This document shows positions 1-9,083 of a stretch of 64,000 nt of DNA, piece by piece. The position numbers and the translations under genes were made by a program. How positions within the stretch are numbered: position 1 is the stretch's first letter; each line of letters opens with the position of its first letter. The notes under the pieces are model-generated. The model ran no database searches. It was given only the letters and a program-made list of their open reading frames with translations, and was not told the DNA's origin. This stretch comes from Leucobacter sp. cx-42 (lineage in GTDB: Bacteria; Actinomycetota; Actinomycetes; Actinomycetales; Microbacteriaceae), in contig NZ_JACVMU010000006.1 of assembly GCF_014529985.1 (NCBI RefSeq), forward strand, positions 62,001-126,000, given 5' to 3'.

Positions 1-296
1 TCACTCGCGCGGTAGAGCTCAATTGCGTGTGCGGTTTCGTTCGATCCGCCACCGGTAATAATCTTTGCGCGGCCGCTCGCCACAGATTTCGCAACCTGGA
101 CGAGCTTCAACTTTTCAGGGTCGGTGAGGGTAGACGTCTCACCGGTCGTTCCAGTCACGACGATGCCGTCAGCACCGCCCTGAATGCAGTTTTCAATATG
201 CTGCTCCGTCGCAGCCCAGTCAACTTCACCGTCAGCATCGAACGGTGTTACAAGCGCGACCAGGACCTGCCCGAAGGGGTTCTCAATATTTGCCAC
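1..296 (-). CDS. dapA: 4-hydroxy-tetrahydrodipicolinate synthase, N-terminal part (cut by window edge)
   Basis: Only the first 98 codons are in the window. The product condenses pyruvate with aspartate semialdehyde in the lysine/diaminopimelate pathway. The protein starts VANIENPFGQVLVALVTPF and continues with the family's GTTGE phosphate-binding motif inside 'VVTGTTGETSTL', then the start of a TIM barrel. The GTG at 294-296 is chosen because it gives the canonical N-terminus and has a TAGCCT box six bases upstream, which suggests a leaderless mRNA. folA and thyA lie upstream and dapB 4 kb away on the same strand. Confidence 0.93.
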   Translation of the reverse strand, partial: MANIENPFGQVLVALVTPFDADGEVDWAATEQHIENCIQGGADGIVVTGTTGETSTLTDPEKLKLVQVAKSVASGRAKIITGGGSNETAHAIELYRAS

Positions 297-302
297 TTAC
301 TT

Positions 303-308
303 AGGCTA
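303..308 (-). promoter_or_regulatory. -10 box of dapA (leaderless layout)
   Basis: Reading the minus strand: TAGCCT, six bases (AAGTAA), then the dapA GTG. No Shine-Dalgarno fits between them. No convincing -35 was found. Confidence 0.5.
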
Positions 309-344
309 CCCGACTCGGGCTGCTGAGATTATCCAGATTACGTA

Positions 345-929
345 TCAGTGACGTGTCCAGCGCTCGAAAACGTACCCGAGACCCTGCTGTGATTGCTCCT
401 CGGGGCCGCTTTCTGTGAGATGCCACTCTGGCCCAATTTCAGGCGCAAAGGTGTCGGCGTCATCGACGTCAATGGAGATCCGCGTCACAACCAGCTCGTC
501 AGCGAGCGGCATCGCTGCACGATACAGCTGGCCGCCGCCCATAATCCACGCGGCGCGCGCAGGCCACTCGCCGTGAGCTGCAGCAGCGTTATCTGCGCAG
601 GCAGCATCGTACGCATCGCGCACAGCCGTCTTTGTCAGCGCGAGCGCTTCCTCAAGCGTCGCGACAACGGTCGCGCCGTCAGCACCGTACGCCGCGTCGC
701 TCGTAATCACCACGTTGGTACGACCAGGAAGCGGCCGGAAACTCTCAGGAAGCGATTCCCACGTGCGACGCCCCATGATCACTGGCGCGCCCCAGGTCGT
801 GCGCTTGAAGTGTGCGAGGTCCTCAGGCAGGTGCCAAGGCATGGTGCCCGCACGGCCGATCACTCCCCCGGTTGCCTCGGCCCAAATCATGCCGAGACCC
901 TCACCAATGGTGCGTTCTGCGTGTTTCAT
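345..929 (-). CDS. folA: dihydrofolate reductase
   Basis: Reduces dihydrofolate to tetrahydrofolate with NADPH, regenerating the folate that ThyA oxidises. The 194-residue protein has the DHFR landmarks in order: GMIWAEA..GVIG near the N-terminus, MPWHLPEDLAHFK with the catalytic acidic residue, PVIMGRRTWESLP, the NADPH-binding segment LPGRTNVVITS, and WIMGGGQLYRAAMP before the C-terminal strands. It is longer than the roughly 160-residue E. coli enzyme because of an Ala-rich insert around residues 100-125. Its ATG overlaps the thyA stop by one base (TAATG), so it is translationally coupled to thyA. Confidence 0.95.
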   Translation of the reverse strand: MKHAERTIGEGLGMIWAEATGGVIGRAGTMPWHLPEDLAHFKRTTWGAPVIMGRRTWESLPESFRPLPGRTNVVITSDAAYGADGATVVATLEEALALTKTAVRDAYDAACADNAAAAHGEWPARAAWIMGGGQLYRAAMPLADELVVTRISIDVDDADTFAPEIGPEWHLTESGPEEQSQQGLGYVFERWTRH

Positions 930-1735
930 TAGACCGCCACCGGCGCCTTAATACCGGGATGGTGTTCGTAGCCGACGACCTCGAAGTCATCGAGCGTGTA
1001 GTCAAAGATCGAGTCAGCCTTGTTGATCTTGATCTGCGGGTACGCGTACGGTTCGCGCGAAAGCTGCTTCTCAACCTGCTCAACGTGGTTGTCGTACACG
1101 TGGCAATCTCCGCCAGTCCAAATGAACTCACCTGGTTCGAGGCCGACCTGCTGGGCAACCATCAGGGTCAGCAGCGCGTACGACGCAATGTTGAAAGGAA
1201 CGCCAAGGAACATGTCGGCCGAACGCTGGTACAGCTGGCAAGACAGCTTGCCGTCAGCAACGTAGAACTGGAAGAACGCGTGGCACGGCATAAGCGCCAT
1301 CTCGTCGAGATCAGCGACATTCCATGCAGACACGATGATGCGACGCGAGTCAGGGTTCGAGCGGAGCTGCTCGATAACGTTGGCAATCTGGTCAATGTGC
1401 TCGCCGCCGGGCGCTGGCCACGAGCGCCACTGCACGCCGTAGACGGGTCCGAGATCGCCCTGTTCGTCAGCCCACTCGTCCCAAATCGTTACACCGTTGT
1501 CGGTGAGGAACTTGGTGTTCGACTCGCCGCGCAGGAACCACAGCAGTTCAACCGCGACCGACTTGAAATGCACGCGCTTCGTCGTGAGCAGCGGGAACGA
1601 CTCTGCGAGATCGTAGCGGATCTGGCGCCCGAAGAGACTGCGCGTGCCGGTGCCCGTGCGATCGCTCTTTGGAGTACCGGTCTCATATACCTCACGAAGC
1701 AGGTCTTCGTATGGAGTCTTGATCTCAGCAGTCAT
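929..1735 (-). CDS. thyA: thymidylate synthase
   Basis: Methylates dUMP to dTMP using methylene-tetrahydrofolate. The 268-residue protein has the folate-dependent ThyA signature, including the active-site stretch [13 protein letters not shown] with the catalytic Cys, [35 protein letters not shown] and the C-terminal PGIKAPVAV. The frame is open further upstream, but the ATG at 1735 is preferred: it gives the normal N-terminus ([13 protein letters not shown]) and sits seven bases after a TAAGAT box. It forms a two-gene unit with folA, the usual actinobacterial pairing. Confidence 0.95.
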   Translation of the reverse strand: MTAEIKTPYEDLLREVYETGTPKSDRTGTGTRSLFGRQIRYDLAESFPLLTTKRVHFKSVAVELLWFLRGESNTKFLTDNGVTIWDEWADEQGDLGPVYGVQWRSWPAPGGEHIDQIANVIEQLRSNPDSRRIIVSAWNVADLDEMALMPCHAFFQFYVADGKLSCQLYQRSADMFLGVPFNIASYALLTLMVAQQVGLEPGEFIWTGGDCHVYDNHVEQVEKQLSREPYAYPQIKINKADSIFDYTLDDFEVVGYEHHPGIKAPVAV

Positions 1736-1742
1736 GCGCTCA

Positions 1743-1748
1743 ATCTTA
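1743..1748 (-). promoter_or_regulatory. -10 box of thyA-folA (leaderless layout)
   Basis: Minus strand TAAGAT, then seven bases (TGAGCGC), then the thyA ATG at 1735. Confidence 0.45.
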
Positions 1749-1815
1749 CCCAAGAGTTTGAACGTCGAGCCGAGACTCACACGAAGATCACGTGTCGGCG
1801 GTAGACACCACCAAA

Positions 1816-1857
1816 AATGGCTGTGCCCCGGCGACTTCGCACCGGGGCACAGCCATT
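1816..1857 (-). terminator. intrinsic terminator of the APC permease gene
   Basis: A perfect 16-bp stem (AATGGCTGTGCCCCGG and its complement) with a 10-nt loop. On the minus strand it runs into a T tract, 25 bp after the permease stop. It separates the permease from thyA-folA. Confidence 0.9.
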
Positions 1858-1882
1858 GTTACAGCCGAAGCCGCAAGGGAAA

Positions 1883-3484
1883 TTAGCTTCCCAGGCCGTC
1901 GTCGAAGACCTCGATGATCGAGGTATCGTTCGTCGCGTCCACGCGCTCAAGCACCTGGCCCTTGAAGAAGCGAGGAGTCTTACGCGACTGGATGAGCATG
2001 AGCACAACACCAAGTCCGAGCACGACAACGCCGATCAGGCCGACCAGACCAACGCCGGCGATGTTGCTGCCGGAACCAGCGGCGGGATCCATGCTGTCAA
2101 CGGTCGTCTGGATGAAGACCAGGAGCAGGATGACGCCACCGATGCCGGGAAGGATGACCTTCGACATCATCGAGCCGAAGCCCTGCTTGGGAGCAAGCTT
2201 ACGGAAGTACCAGGTGCTCGCAAGAGCGGTAATGCCGTAGTAGAAGCAGACCATCATGCCGAGAGCGGTGATGGTGTCCCACAGCACATCTTCACTGATG
2301 AAGCGCATGACCGCGTAGAAGACCGAAGCGACGATCGACGACAGCATCAGTGCGATGTGCGGCGACTTGTACTTCGGGTGAATCTTCTTGATCGCAGCTG
2401 GGATTGCACCATAGTGTGCCATTGCGAGCAGGGTACGTGCAGGCGAGATCGCGGTCGAGTTAATCGATGCCATTGCCGAGACCAGAATCGCGAGCGACAG
2501 GAAGATTGCCGCGCCACCCATAACCGGGTGAGCAAGGGCTGCAAACACGTTCTCAGCGATTGCTTCGTTCCCCAGGCCGGTGGGGCCGTCGCCAATGCCA
2601 GCGAAGGCAACAGTTGCTGCTGCGGTGCCGACGTACATCACGACAAGGATCGCAACGAGGATCATTGCGGCCTTGCTCTCGGTCGACATGCGACCCTTCG
2701 AAGGCTTGGTCTCTTCACCCATGGTGAGGATGGTGTCCCAGCCCCAGTAGACGAAGATCGAAACCGCAATACCAGCGGCGAAGGCGCTCACGCTTGAGAC
2801 CTCAAGCGGGTTGAACCACGACAGCTCAGGCATCTTGCCCTCGGGGTTTGCGGGATCTGCCGCGCCCATGAACATTGCCACTGCGAACCAGATCATGACG
2901 CCCATCTGGAAGATGACCGTGATGTACTGGAAGATCTTCGTCGAGGTCATGCCTCGGTACGAAATGAAGGTTGCCATTGCCATGAATGCAAGGCAGACCA
3001 GAATGTTGATGAACTTGTTCTCAGAGATCAGTGCGATATCTGGGTTATTCGCGAGAATCGCGATCGACTGGAACAAGAACTCCACGGCGATACCTGCGAG
3101 GTTCGACAGCACGAGCACAGTCGCCGCGATGAGGCCCCAGCCTGCCATCCAGCCCACCCACGGGCCGAATGCACGGGTTGCCCACGTGAACGAGGTACCC
3201 GAGTCAGGCATTGCCGAGTTCAGTGCGCGGTAGCCGATCGCAACCAGCAACATGGGGATGAAGCCCATGAGGAAGATTGCGGGCGTCTGGTAACCGACTT
3301 CACTCGCCGCCGGCCCAATTGCCGAGGTCAGAGTGTACGCAGGTGCACACACCGAAAGGCCGATAACCAGTGCGCCGACAACGCCGACAGTGCCTGATTC
3401 CAAGCCCTTCTTGCTAATACCAGTGACCGAATCCAGGGTGCGGGTAGCACCTTCTGGAACGCTCTGGTCATACTTAGAAGACAT
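1883..3484 (-). CDS. APC-family amino acid permease
   Basis: Integral membrane amino acid transporter of 533 residues with about 12 hydrophobic segments. An N-terminal cytoplasmic stretch (SSKYDQSVPEGATRTLDSVTG) precedes TM1, where VIGLSVCAPAYTLTSAIG is typical of the APC fold. A further hallmark is PDSGTSFTWATRAFGPWVGWMAGW around TM3. The start at 3484 is chosen over upstream ATGs because GGAGTAGACGC before it supplies a good ribosome binding site. It is monocistronic, with a strong terminator behind it. The substrate cannot be told from sequence; an amino acid or polyamine is likely for the family. Confidence 0.85.
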   Translation of the reverse strand: MSSKYDQSVPEGATRTLDSVTGISKKGLESGTVGVVGALVIGLSVCAPAYTLTSAIGPAASEVGYQTPAIFLMGFIPMLLVAIGYRALNSAMPDSGTSFTWATRAFGPWVGWMAGWGLIAATVLVLSNLAGIAVEFLFQSIAILANNPDIALISENKFINILVCLAFMAMATFISYRGMTSTKIFQYITVIFQMGVMIWFAVAMFMGAADPANPEGKMPELSWFNPLEVSSVSAFAAGIAVSIFVYWGWDTILTMGEETKPSKGRMSTESKAAMILVAILVVMYVGTAAATVAFAGIGDGPTGLGNEAIAENVFAALAHPVMGGAAIFLSLAILVSAMASINSTAISPARTLLAMAHYGAIPAAIKKIHPKYKSPHIALMLSSIVASVFYAVMRFISEDVLWDTITALGMMVCFYYGITALASTWYFRKLAPKQGFGSMMSKVILPGIGGVILLLVFIQTTVDSMDPAAGSGSNIAGVGLVGLIGVVVLGLGVVLMLIQSRKTPRFFKGQVLERVDATNDTSIIEVFDDGLGS

Positions 3485-3646
3485 GCGTCTACTCCGTCTT
3501 TCTCTCGCATCAGTGCGAGAAGATCCCATACGCATTTGCACAGAGCAAATGCTTCCCACAGCAATACGTATGGCTAGTTAACTTGCTCAGAGCATCTTAC
3601 GCCTGAAGTATGAAAAAGTCGCATTGAGCTGCGAAACGCCACTGAT

Positions 3647-4096
3647 TTAGTTGTGTTCTACAGTAATTGCTTGTCTAGTCGCCTGTCTTGCACGCTTTCG
3701 GTCACCTGCCGCATCGTAGACAATCGACAACCGCATCCAGTTGCGCCACTCCTCCGGAGCAGTCTCTGCAGCCTGCTGATACTTCGGGAAAACAGCCTCG
3801 ACATTTTCATGAGTCGGGCGTTTGCCACCCTCAACCACGAACAGGTCATCAGGAAGATTGCCCTCAGCTTCAAGCTGGTCAACCAGCTTCGTAGCAGAGT
3901 AGCCAAACATGATTTCTCGCACGAGCGCCCACACGCCAATGATCGGCAAGATCACCAGCGCGATACCCATTGCCACAGCGATTGCATCACCAGACATGAT
4001 GAGCGCGACCGCCTTCACACCGGCAAGGAAGAAGTAGAGCACCAGCAGCGCGCTCATGGTGATGATGCCAAAAATTGCGTTGCTACGCGCCTTCAT
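3647..4096 (-). CDS. membrane protein with TPR-like soluble tail, function unknown
   Basis: Not recognised as a named family. The 149-residue protein has two hydrophobic segments (about residues 8-30 and 38-62) followed by a soluble region. The C-terminal part, PEEWRNWMRLSIVYDAAGDRKRARQATRQAI, reads like a single tetratricopeptide-type helix pair. Its ATG lies two bases after the dapB stop, so it is the second gene of a dapB transcript and probably coupled to it. Nothing links its function to lysine synthesis beyond that arrangement. Confidence 0.7.
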   Translation of the reverse strand: MKARSNAIFGIITMSALLVLYFFLAGVKAVALIMSGDAIAVAMGIALVILPIIGVWALVREIMFGYSATKLVDQLEAEGNLPDDLFVVEGGKRPTHENVEAVFPKYQQAAETAPEEWRNWMRLSIVYDAAGDRKRARQATRQAITVEHN

Positions 4097-4098
4097 CG

Positions 4099-4839
4099 TT
4101 ATGCACCTACCTTGCCAAGTCCGAGCAACACATCGAGGCCAACCGTCAAACCGGTCGCTTCGGGCGCAGCTGCGAGCGCCGCACGGATGCCAGCCTTGTA
4201 CGAATCGCCAGAGAGCGTGTCATGCGTGACCGTGAGGACTTCACCGGCACCACCCATGCGGACCTCTTGTTTCGCCATGACGCCCGTCATACGAAGGCTA
4301 TGGACCGGGATTCCACCGATGAGCTCGCCCCGGGCCGTCTGCTCTGCGTAGGGAGCCTCTACCGGATTCCCGCCTCTCGCGGCCATCATGAGCTCCGCAG
4401 TACGCACTGCGGTACCGGAGGGAGAATCAACCTTCTTCGCGTGATGCGACTCAATGATCTCGATGGAGTCGAAGAACGGGGCCGCGATCTGCGCGAGCGC
4501 GGTGCCAAGCACCGAGCCGAGCGAGAAGTTCGGGACGACAATCGCACCCGCACCCGAGATCTCAGAAATCAGCGTGTCGAGCTCAGCAAGGCGCTCTTGC
4601 GACCAGCCACTCGTACCCACAATGACCTTCTGGCCGCGTCGCAGCGCGCGCTCTACGACCGCCTGCGAAGCGTCAGGGGTCGTCACGTCGACCAGCACCT
4701 CAGCGTCTGCACCTTCGTCAGGAGCAGACGAGCTGCGCAGACGCGCGACCAGCTCGAATCGCGGGTCCTCCTCAATCACGTCGCAAATGAGGGAACCAAG
4801 CCGACCGGTCGAACCGGCCACCGCTACTGAAATTGCCAT
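4099..4839 (-). CDS. dapB: 4-hydroxy-tetrahydrodipicolinate reductase
   Basis: Second step of the DapA/DapB branch, reducing the heterocycle with NAD(P)H. The 246-residue protein begins with the dinucleotide-binding motif VAVAGSTGRLG and carries the family signature ESHHAKKVDSPSGTA with the catalytic His and Lys. The start at 4839 (MAISVAVAG) is preferred over the longer frame: it matches the family, and a TACGCT box lies six bases before it. A short membrane-protein gene follows after two bases. Confidence 0.95.
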   Translation of the reverse strand: MAISVAVAGSTGRLGSLICDVIEEDPRFELVARLRSSSAPDEGADAEVLVDVTTPDASQAVVERALRRGQKVIVGTSGWSQERLAELDTLISEISGAGAIVVPNFSLGSVLGTALAQIAAPFFDSIEIIESHHAKKVDSPSGTAVRTAELMMAARGGNPVEAPYAEQTARGELIGGIPVHSLRMTGVMAKQEVRMGGAGEVLTVTHDTLSGDSYKAGIRAALAAAPEATGLTVGLDVLLGLGKVGA

Positions 4840-4845
4840 GTTCCC

Positions 4846-4851
4846 AGCGTA
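4846..4851 (-). promoter_or_regulatory. -10 box of dapB (leaderless layout)
   Basis: Minus strand TACGCT, six bases (GGGAAC), then the dapB ATG. Confidence 0.5.
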
Positions 4852-4873
4852 GCGGTGACCACCGACAGTCTGC

Positions 4874-6223
4874 TTAGAGACCGAGGCCCTCCACAGCACC
4901 CACCGCAACGATCTGCAGTGGCTGCGCAGCGAGCGTCTGTGCCATCGACTGAATCTCTTCGTTCGTCACTGCCGCGTAGCGCTCAAGCGACATGTCGAGG
5001 TCGTAGAATTCCCCCGAGGTCATCTCTGCGCGTGCGAGGCGACTCATCCGCGTGTCCGAATCCTCGAGTGCCAGAGCAGAAGAACCAGCGACCTGACCGA
5101 GGGTGCGTTCGAGCTCTTCCTCGGTGATGCCCTGATCCGCCAACCGAGCGAGCTCCGCCTTGGCAAGCTCCATGACCTCAACCGCATTCGCCGGCGCCAT
5201 ACCCGCGTACATGCCGAAGAGGCCAGCATCGGTGTAGCTCGCACCGAAGGAGTAGGCGGTGTAGGCAAGCCCGCGCTTCTCGCGGATCTCCTGGAACAGG
5301 CGACTGGACATTCCCCCGCCAAGTACCGAGTTCATGATGCCGTATGCGTAGCGGCGCGGATCCCCGTTGCGCAGCGCAGGGGTGCCGAGCATGAGGTTTA
5401 CCTGTTCACTCGTGCGCTCGACAAGCGCCGGAGCGCCCGCGGTGCCAGCCCACTCCAGTGTCGCTGCAGGACGACGGACTGGGGTGCGATCCACGTTGAG
5501 ATCCCACTGTGCCGAGTCGGCAAGACCCAATTCGCGCAGGACGATCTCAACAAATCGATCGTGATCAACCGCACCGGCCGCCGTAACGATCAGGGTCGAG
5601 GGATCGTACTGTTCCTTGTAGTGACGAAGCACGTCATCGCGCTTTGCCGCGCGGATCGTCTCATTATTGCCGCCAATCGGGCGGCCGAGCGCGTGCCCGC
5701 GGAGGACCTCTTCGAACAGTCGCTCACTCGCAACATCGCCAAGATCGTCTGCTGCCATGGCGAGCTCTTCGAGGATCACGCCACGTTCGGTCTCGAACTC
5801 CTTCTCGTCGAGTACCGAGTTTGCCACCATATCCGTGAGGACAACGGTTGCGTGCTCGAGATCCGCGTCACGCACCTTCGCGTAGTAGCAGGTGTATTCC
5901 TTCGCGGTGAGGGCGTTGTGCTCAGCACCAATGCGATCAAAGCTGGTGGCGATCTCATAGGCATCACGCGATGGTGTGCCCTTGAAGAGCAGGTGCTCAA
6001 GGAAGTGGGTCGAGCCGAGACTGCCGGGCGCTTCGTTGCTCACAGCCTGCTCATCAGCCGAGCCAACGCCAACCCAGAAGCCGATCGACGCGCTGCGGGC
6101 AGCGGGCATCCGTTCCGTCAGGATTCGCAAACCGCTCGGGTGCACCGTACGCCGAATCTCACCGCCGCCCAGATCGATTGTAAGTTCGGGCTGGTCGAGG
6201 GGAAACTGAATCGGCTCGCGCAT
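4874..6223 (-). CDS. M16 family zinc metallopeptidase
   Basis: Peptidase of the insulinase/processing-peptidase family, 449 residues. The inverted zinc motif HFLEH is at residues 73-77 and the third ligand lies in the downstream 'VILEELAM' stretch. An arginine/tyrosine-bearing C-terminal M16 domain follows (EIREKRGLAYTAYSF). Only one M16 gene is present here, although many bacteria encode a catalytic and a non-catalytic subunit side by side. The ATG at 6223 directly abuts GGAGGA with no spacer, so that sequence cannot act as a normal Shine-Dalgarno. A TAGGCT box six bases upstream suggests a leaderless message. pnp lies upstream across a hairpin. Confidence 0.9.
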   Translation of the reverse strand: MREPIQFPLDQPELTIDLGGGEIRRTVHPSGLRILTERMPAARSASIGFWVGVGSADEQAVSNEAPGSLGSTHFLEHLLFKGTPSRDAYEIATSFDRIGAEHNALTAKEYTCYYAKVRDADLEHATVVLTDMVANSVLDEKEFETERGVILEELAMAADDLGDVASERLFEEVLRGHALGRPIGGNNETIRAAKRDDVLRHYKEQYDPSTLIVTAAGAVDHDRFVEIVLRELGLADSAQWDLNVDRTPVRRPAATLEWAGTAGAPALVERTSEQVNLMLGTPALRNGDPRRYAYGIMNSVLGGGMSSRLFQEIREKRGLAYTAYSFGASYTDAGLFGMYAGMAPANAVEVMELAKAELARLADQGITEEELERTLGQVAGSSALALEDSDTRMSRLARAEMTSGEFYDLDMSLERYAAVTNEEIQSMAQTLAAQPLQIVAVGAVEGLGL

Positions 6224-6229
6224 TCCTCC

Positions 6230-6235
6230 AGCCTA
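6230..6235 (-). promoter_or_regulatory. -10 box of the M16 peptidase gene (leaderless layout)
   Basis: Minus strand TAGGCT, six bases (GGAGGA), ATG. Confidence 0.55.
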
Positions 6236-6292
6236 TGCCCTTCCTTCTGGACAATTGCCCAGGGGCGCGGATCGATCCGCCAGCAGAAACGC

Positions 6293-6333
6293 ATCGCGCC
6301 CGCGGCCACCATTGCTGGGGTCGCGGGCGCGAT
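6293..6333 (-). terminator. hairpin after pnp
   Basis: A 12-bp perfect stem (ATCGCGCCCGCG and complement) with a 17-nt loop, 29 bp past the pnp stop. The T tract is weak, so it may stabilise the 3' end as much as terminate. Confidence 0.55.
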
Positions 6334-6361
6334 GTCGTGACGTTACCGTCGAAGGGTGAGA

Positions 6362-8626
6362 TTACTCAGCTTCGGGAGCTGCTGCTTCTTCAGCCTTCTC
6401 TTCGAGAACGGGCTCGAGCGAGAGCTTGCCACGATCGTCAACCTTGGTGATCTTCACGAGGATCTTCTGACCCACCGAGAGCACCTCATCAACCGACTCA
6501 ATACGCTTGCCACCGACGAGCTTGCGCACCTCAGAGATGTGCAGCAGGCCGTCCTTGCCTGGGAGGAGCGAGACGAACGCACCGAATGCTGCGTTCTTCA
6601 CGACGGTGCCGAGGTACTGCTCGCCAACCTCAGGGTTCTGGGGGTTCGCAATTGCGTTGACCTGGGCACGTGCTGCCTCAGCCGAGGGGCCGTCAACTGC
6701 GCCGATGTAGACGGTGCCGTCATCATCGATCGAGATGTCAGCACCGGTCTCGTCCTGAATACCGTTGATGGTCTTGCCCTTAGGACCGATGAGCTCACCG
6801 ATCTTGTCAACGGGGATCTGGACGCTGATGACGCGAGGCGCGGTGGGCGCCATCTCGTCGGGTGCGTCGATTGCCTGCTCCATGACCGAAAGGATCGCGG
6901 TGCGAGCCTCCTTTGCCTGCGACAGTGCGCCTGCGAGGACGTCCGAGGGGATGCCATCGAGCTTAGTGTCGAGCTGGAGAGCGGTAACGAACTCGGGGGT
7001 ACCTGCGACCTTGAAGTCCATGTCGCCGAGCGCGTCCTCTGCACCGAGGATGTCGGTGAGGGTAGCGAAGCGGGTCTCGCCGTCAACCTGATCCGAAACG
7101 AGGCCCATTGCGATGCCCGCAACAGGTGCGCGCAGCGGAACGCCTGCGTTCAGGAGCGACAGGGTCGATGCGCAGACCGAACCCATCGAAGTCGAGCCGT
7201 TCGAGCCGAGTGCCTCGGAAACCTGGCGGATTGCGTACGGGAACTGCTCGCGGCTCGGAAGAACCGGAACAAGTGCGCGCTCTGCGAGGAAGCCGTGGCC
7301 GATTTCGCGGCGCTTCGGGCTGCCAACACGGCCGGTCTCACCGGTCGAGTAGGGCGGGAAGTTGTAGTGGTGCATGTAGCGCTTGCTGGTCGTGGGCGAC
7401 AGCGAGTCGATCTGCTGCTCCATCTTCAGCATGTTCAGCGTGGAGACACCCATGATCTGGGTCTCGCCGCGCTGGAAGATTGCCGAACCGTGGACGCGAG
7501 GGATGACCTGCACCTCTGCGTCGAGTGCACGGATGTCGCGGAGACCACGGCCATCGATACGTGCGCCCTCGCTGAGGATACGACCGCGAACGATCTTCTT
7601 GGTCACCGACTTGTAGGCAGCCGAGACCTGGCCCTCTGCCGAAGCATCGAGCTCACCAGCCTCGATCTTCGCTGCGATTGCTTCCTTGACGCGTGCCTTG
7701 AGTGCATCGTCAGCGTCCTGGCGCTCAACCTTGTCGGCGATCTGGTAGATCGACGACAGCTCAGCCTCTGCGAGCTCAGCAACTGCTGCGTAGGTCTCAT
7801 CAGCGTACGGGGGGAAGACGGGGTAGTCAGCGATTTCCTTCGCCGACTGTGCAGCGAGTGCTTCCTGTGCCTTCACGAGCTGGGTCAGGAACGGCTTTGC
7901 CGCCTCGAGACCTGCAGCAACTACTGCCTCGTCAGGCTTGACAGCGCCAGCCTTGATGAGGTCCCACGAACCTTCAGTAGCCTCAGCCTCAACCATCATG
8001 ATTGCGACGTCTTCGGTACCGTCAGCCTTGGTAACAACGCGGCCTGCAACCATGAGGTCGAAGACAGCTTCCTTGACCTGCTCGTCGTTCGGGAATGCAA
8101 CCCACTGGTCTGCGTCCGAGCCGAAGCCCGGAATCAGCGCAAGGCGAACGCCTGCGATGGGACCCGAGAAAGGCAGGCCCGAGATCTGAGTCGACATCGA
8201 CGCTGCGTTGATCGCAAGCGCGTCGTAGTACTCGCCCGGTGCGATCGAGAGCACGGTGACAACGATCTGTACCTCGTTGCGGAGACCGTCGACGAACGAC
8301 GGGCGCAGGGGACGGTCGATGAGGCGGCACACGAGGATAGCCTCGGTCGAGGGGCGACCCTCACGACGGAAGAACGAGCCGGGGATCTTGCCGGCTGCGT
8401 ACGAACGCTCTTCAACGTCAACGGTCAGCGGGAAGAAGTCGAAGTGGTCCTTCGGCTGCTTCGATGCGCTGGTGGCCGAGAGGAGCATGGTCTCCTCGTC
8501 GAGGTACGCAGCAACGGCACCCTGTGCCTGCTGTGCGAGACGGCCAGCCTCAAAACGGATGGTGCGCTTGCCGAAACGACCGTTGTCGAGCACGGCCTCC
8601 GCAAACTTGATTTCAGGACCCTCCAC
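6362..8626 (-). CDS. pnp: polyribonucleotide nucleotidyltransferase (PNPase)
   Basis: 3'-to-5' phosphorolytic exoribonuclease and RNA polymerising enzyme, normally a homotrimer in the RNA decay machinery. The 754-residue protein carries two RNase PH-like domains, the first with [25 protein letters not shown] and the second with [23 protein letters not shown] domain follows at about 599-660 ([13 protein letters not shown]) and an S1 domain at about 668-740 ([18 protein letters not shown]), ending in an acidic Ala/Glu tail. The GTG start at 8626 is fixed by the ribosome binding site AAAGGAG nine bases upstream; the longer open frame is discarded. rpsO, often its neighbour, is 36 kb away. Confidence 0.97.
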   Translation of the reverse strand: MEGPEIKFAEAVLDNGRFGKRTIRFEAGRLAQQAQGAVAAYLDEETMLLSATSASKQPKDHFDFFPLTVDVEERSYAAGKIPGSFFRREGRPSTEAILVCRLIDRPLRPSFVDGLRNEVQIVVTVLSIAPGEYYDALAINAASMSTQISGLPFSGPIAGVRLALIPGFGSDADQWVAFPNDEQVKEAVFDLMVAGRVVTKADGTEDVAIMMVEAEATEGSWDLIKAGAVKPDEAVVAAGLEAAKPFLTQLVKAQEALAAQSAKEIADYPVFPPYADETYAAVAELAEAELSSIYQIADKVERQDADDALKARVKEAIAAKIEAGELDASAEGQVSAAYKSVTKKIVRGRILSEGARIDGRGLRDIRALDAEVQVIPRVHGSAIFQRGETQIMGVSTLNMLKMEQQIDSLSPTTSKRYMHHYNFPPYSTGETGRVGSPKRREIGHGFLAERALVPVLPSREQFPYAIRQVSEALGSNGSTSMGSVCASTLSLLNAGVPLRAPVAGIAMGLVSDQVDGETRFATLTDILGAEDALGDMDFKVAGTPEFVTALQLDTKLDGIPSDVLAGALSQAKEARTAILSVMEQAIDAPDEMAPTAPRVISVQIPVDKIGELIGPKGKTINGIQDETGADISIDDDGTVYIGAVDGPSAEAARAQVNAIANPQNPEVGEQYLGTVVKNAAFGAFVSLLPGKDGLLHISEVRKLVGGKRIESVDEVLSVGQKILVKITKVDDRGKLSLEPVLEEKAEEAAAPEAE

Positions 8627-8636
8627 GGGTTCTCCT

Positions 8637-8855
8637 TTACTCCAGGCGAACGCTGCACAGCTCACCCTGGCGACGCCAGGTTGCTGCGCGGGCGACCACG
8701 GACTGATGTTCAGTGGAAGACCACTTGCTCCACCTGATGGCCGCCGAGATACGACGGTCACTTTCAGCCATGTCAGGCTTGGCAAGGGATCCACCACCGA
8801 AGACCAGCTCGAGATCTGACTCGTTCGCGCTTCGTTGATGCGGGCAAATGCCCAC
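8637..8855 (-). CDS. possible small ORF in the pnp leader
   Basis: A 72-codon frame ([21 protein letters not shown] at its start) whose TAA stop lies inside the pnp ribosome binding region, GGAGTAAAGGAG. Its GTG is preceded at exactly six bases by TAACCT, the same layout seen at other leaderless genes in this window. The composition is compatible with coding but not decisive, and I recognise no family. It could be a regulatory upstream ORF, a real small Arg/Ser/Trp-rich protein, or chance. Confidence 0.35.
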   Translation of the reverse strand: MGICPHQRSANESDLELVFGGGSLAKPDMAESDRRISAAIRWSKWSSTEHQSVVARAATWRRQGELCSVRLE

Positions 8856-8861
8856 GCAGCC

Positions 8862-8867
8862 AGGTTA
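8862..8867 (-). promoter_or_regulatory. -10 box upstream of the pnp leader ORF
   Basis: Minus strand TAACCT, six bases (GGCTGC), GTG. It would also be a promoter for pnp. Confidence 0.4.
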
Positions 8868-8975
8868 TCAGTTGCGCTCGTGGTTTGGCTCGTTGAGTTT
8901 TGGCGGCGAACGCCCGGGCGATTACGCGCCTCAGATCGTTCCGGTGGGTCACCTCGCAAAACGGGGCCGTTCATA

Positions 8976-9015
8976 CAAAAATGCCCCTTTCATGTGCATG
9001 AAAGGGGCATTTTTG
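8976..9015. terminator. bidirectional-type terminator after serA
   Basis: An 18-bp perfect stem with a 4-nt loop, flanked by A and T runs on both sides (CAAAAATGCCCCTTTCAT and complement). It ends serA on the minus strand. Confidence 0.9.
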
Positions 9016-9083
9016 TTGGAAACGCCTGGCTTCCGAGGTGGTGAACCCCGAACGACTACGACTGCCGAGACAGCAGGACAGTC

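Larger units (their letters stand above)
8627..9083 (-). other. pnp-serA intergenic region
   Basis: Contains, in minus-strand order, the serA terminator, about 110 bases with no feature I can name, a TAACCT -10 box (8862-8867), the possible small ORF, and the pnp ribosome binding site. An additional short hairpin, CCTGGCG/CGCCAGG type, sits around 8667-8681. Confidence 0.5.

Noticed and set aside
6224-6229. GGAGGA as ribosome binding site of the M16 peptidase gene
   Set aside because: It abuts the ATG with no spacer. The position matches the spacer of a leaderless promoter instead.
6356-8737. Very long open frames antisense to pnp (and similarly antisense to serA, ilvB and the aminotransferase gene)
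   Set aside because: They mirror strongly biased codons of confirmed genes, have low-complexity Cys/Arg-rich translations, and lack start signals. They are shadows.
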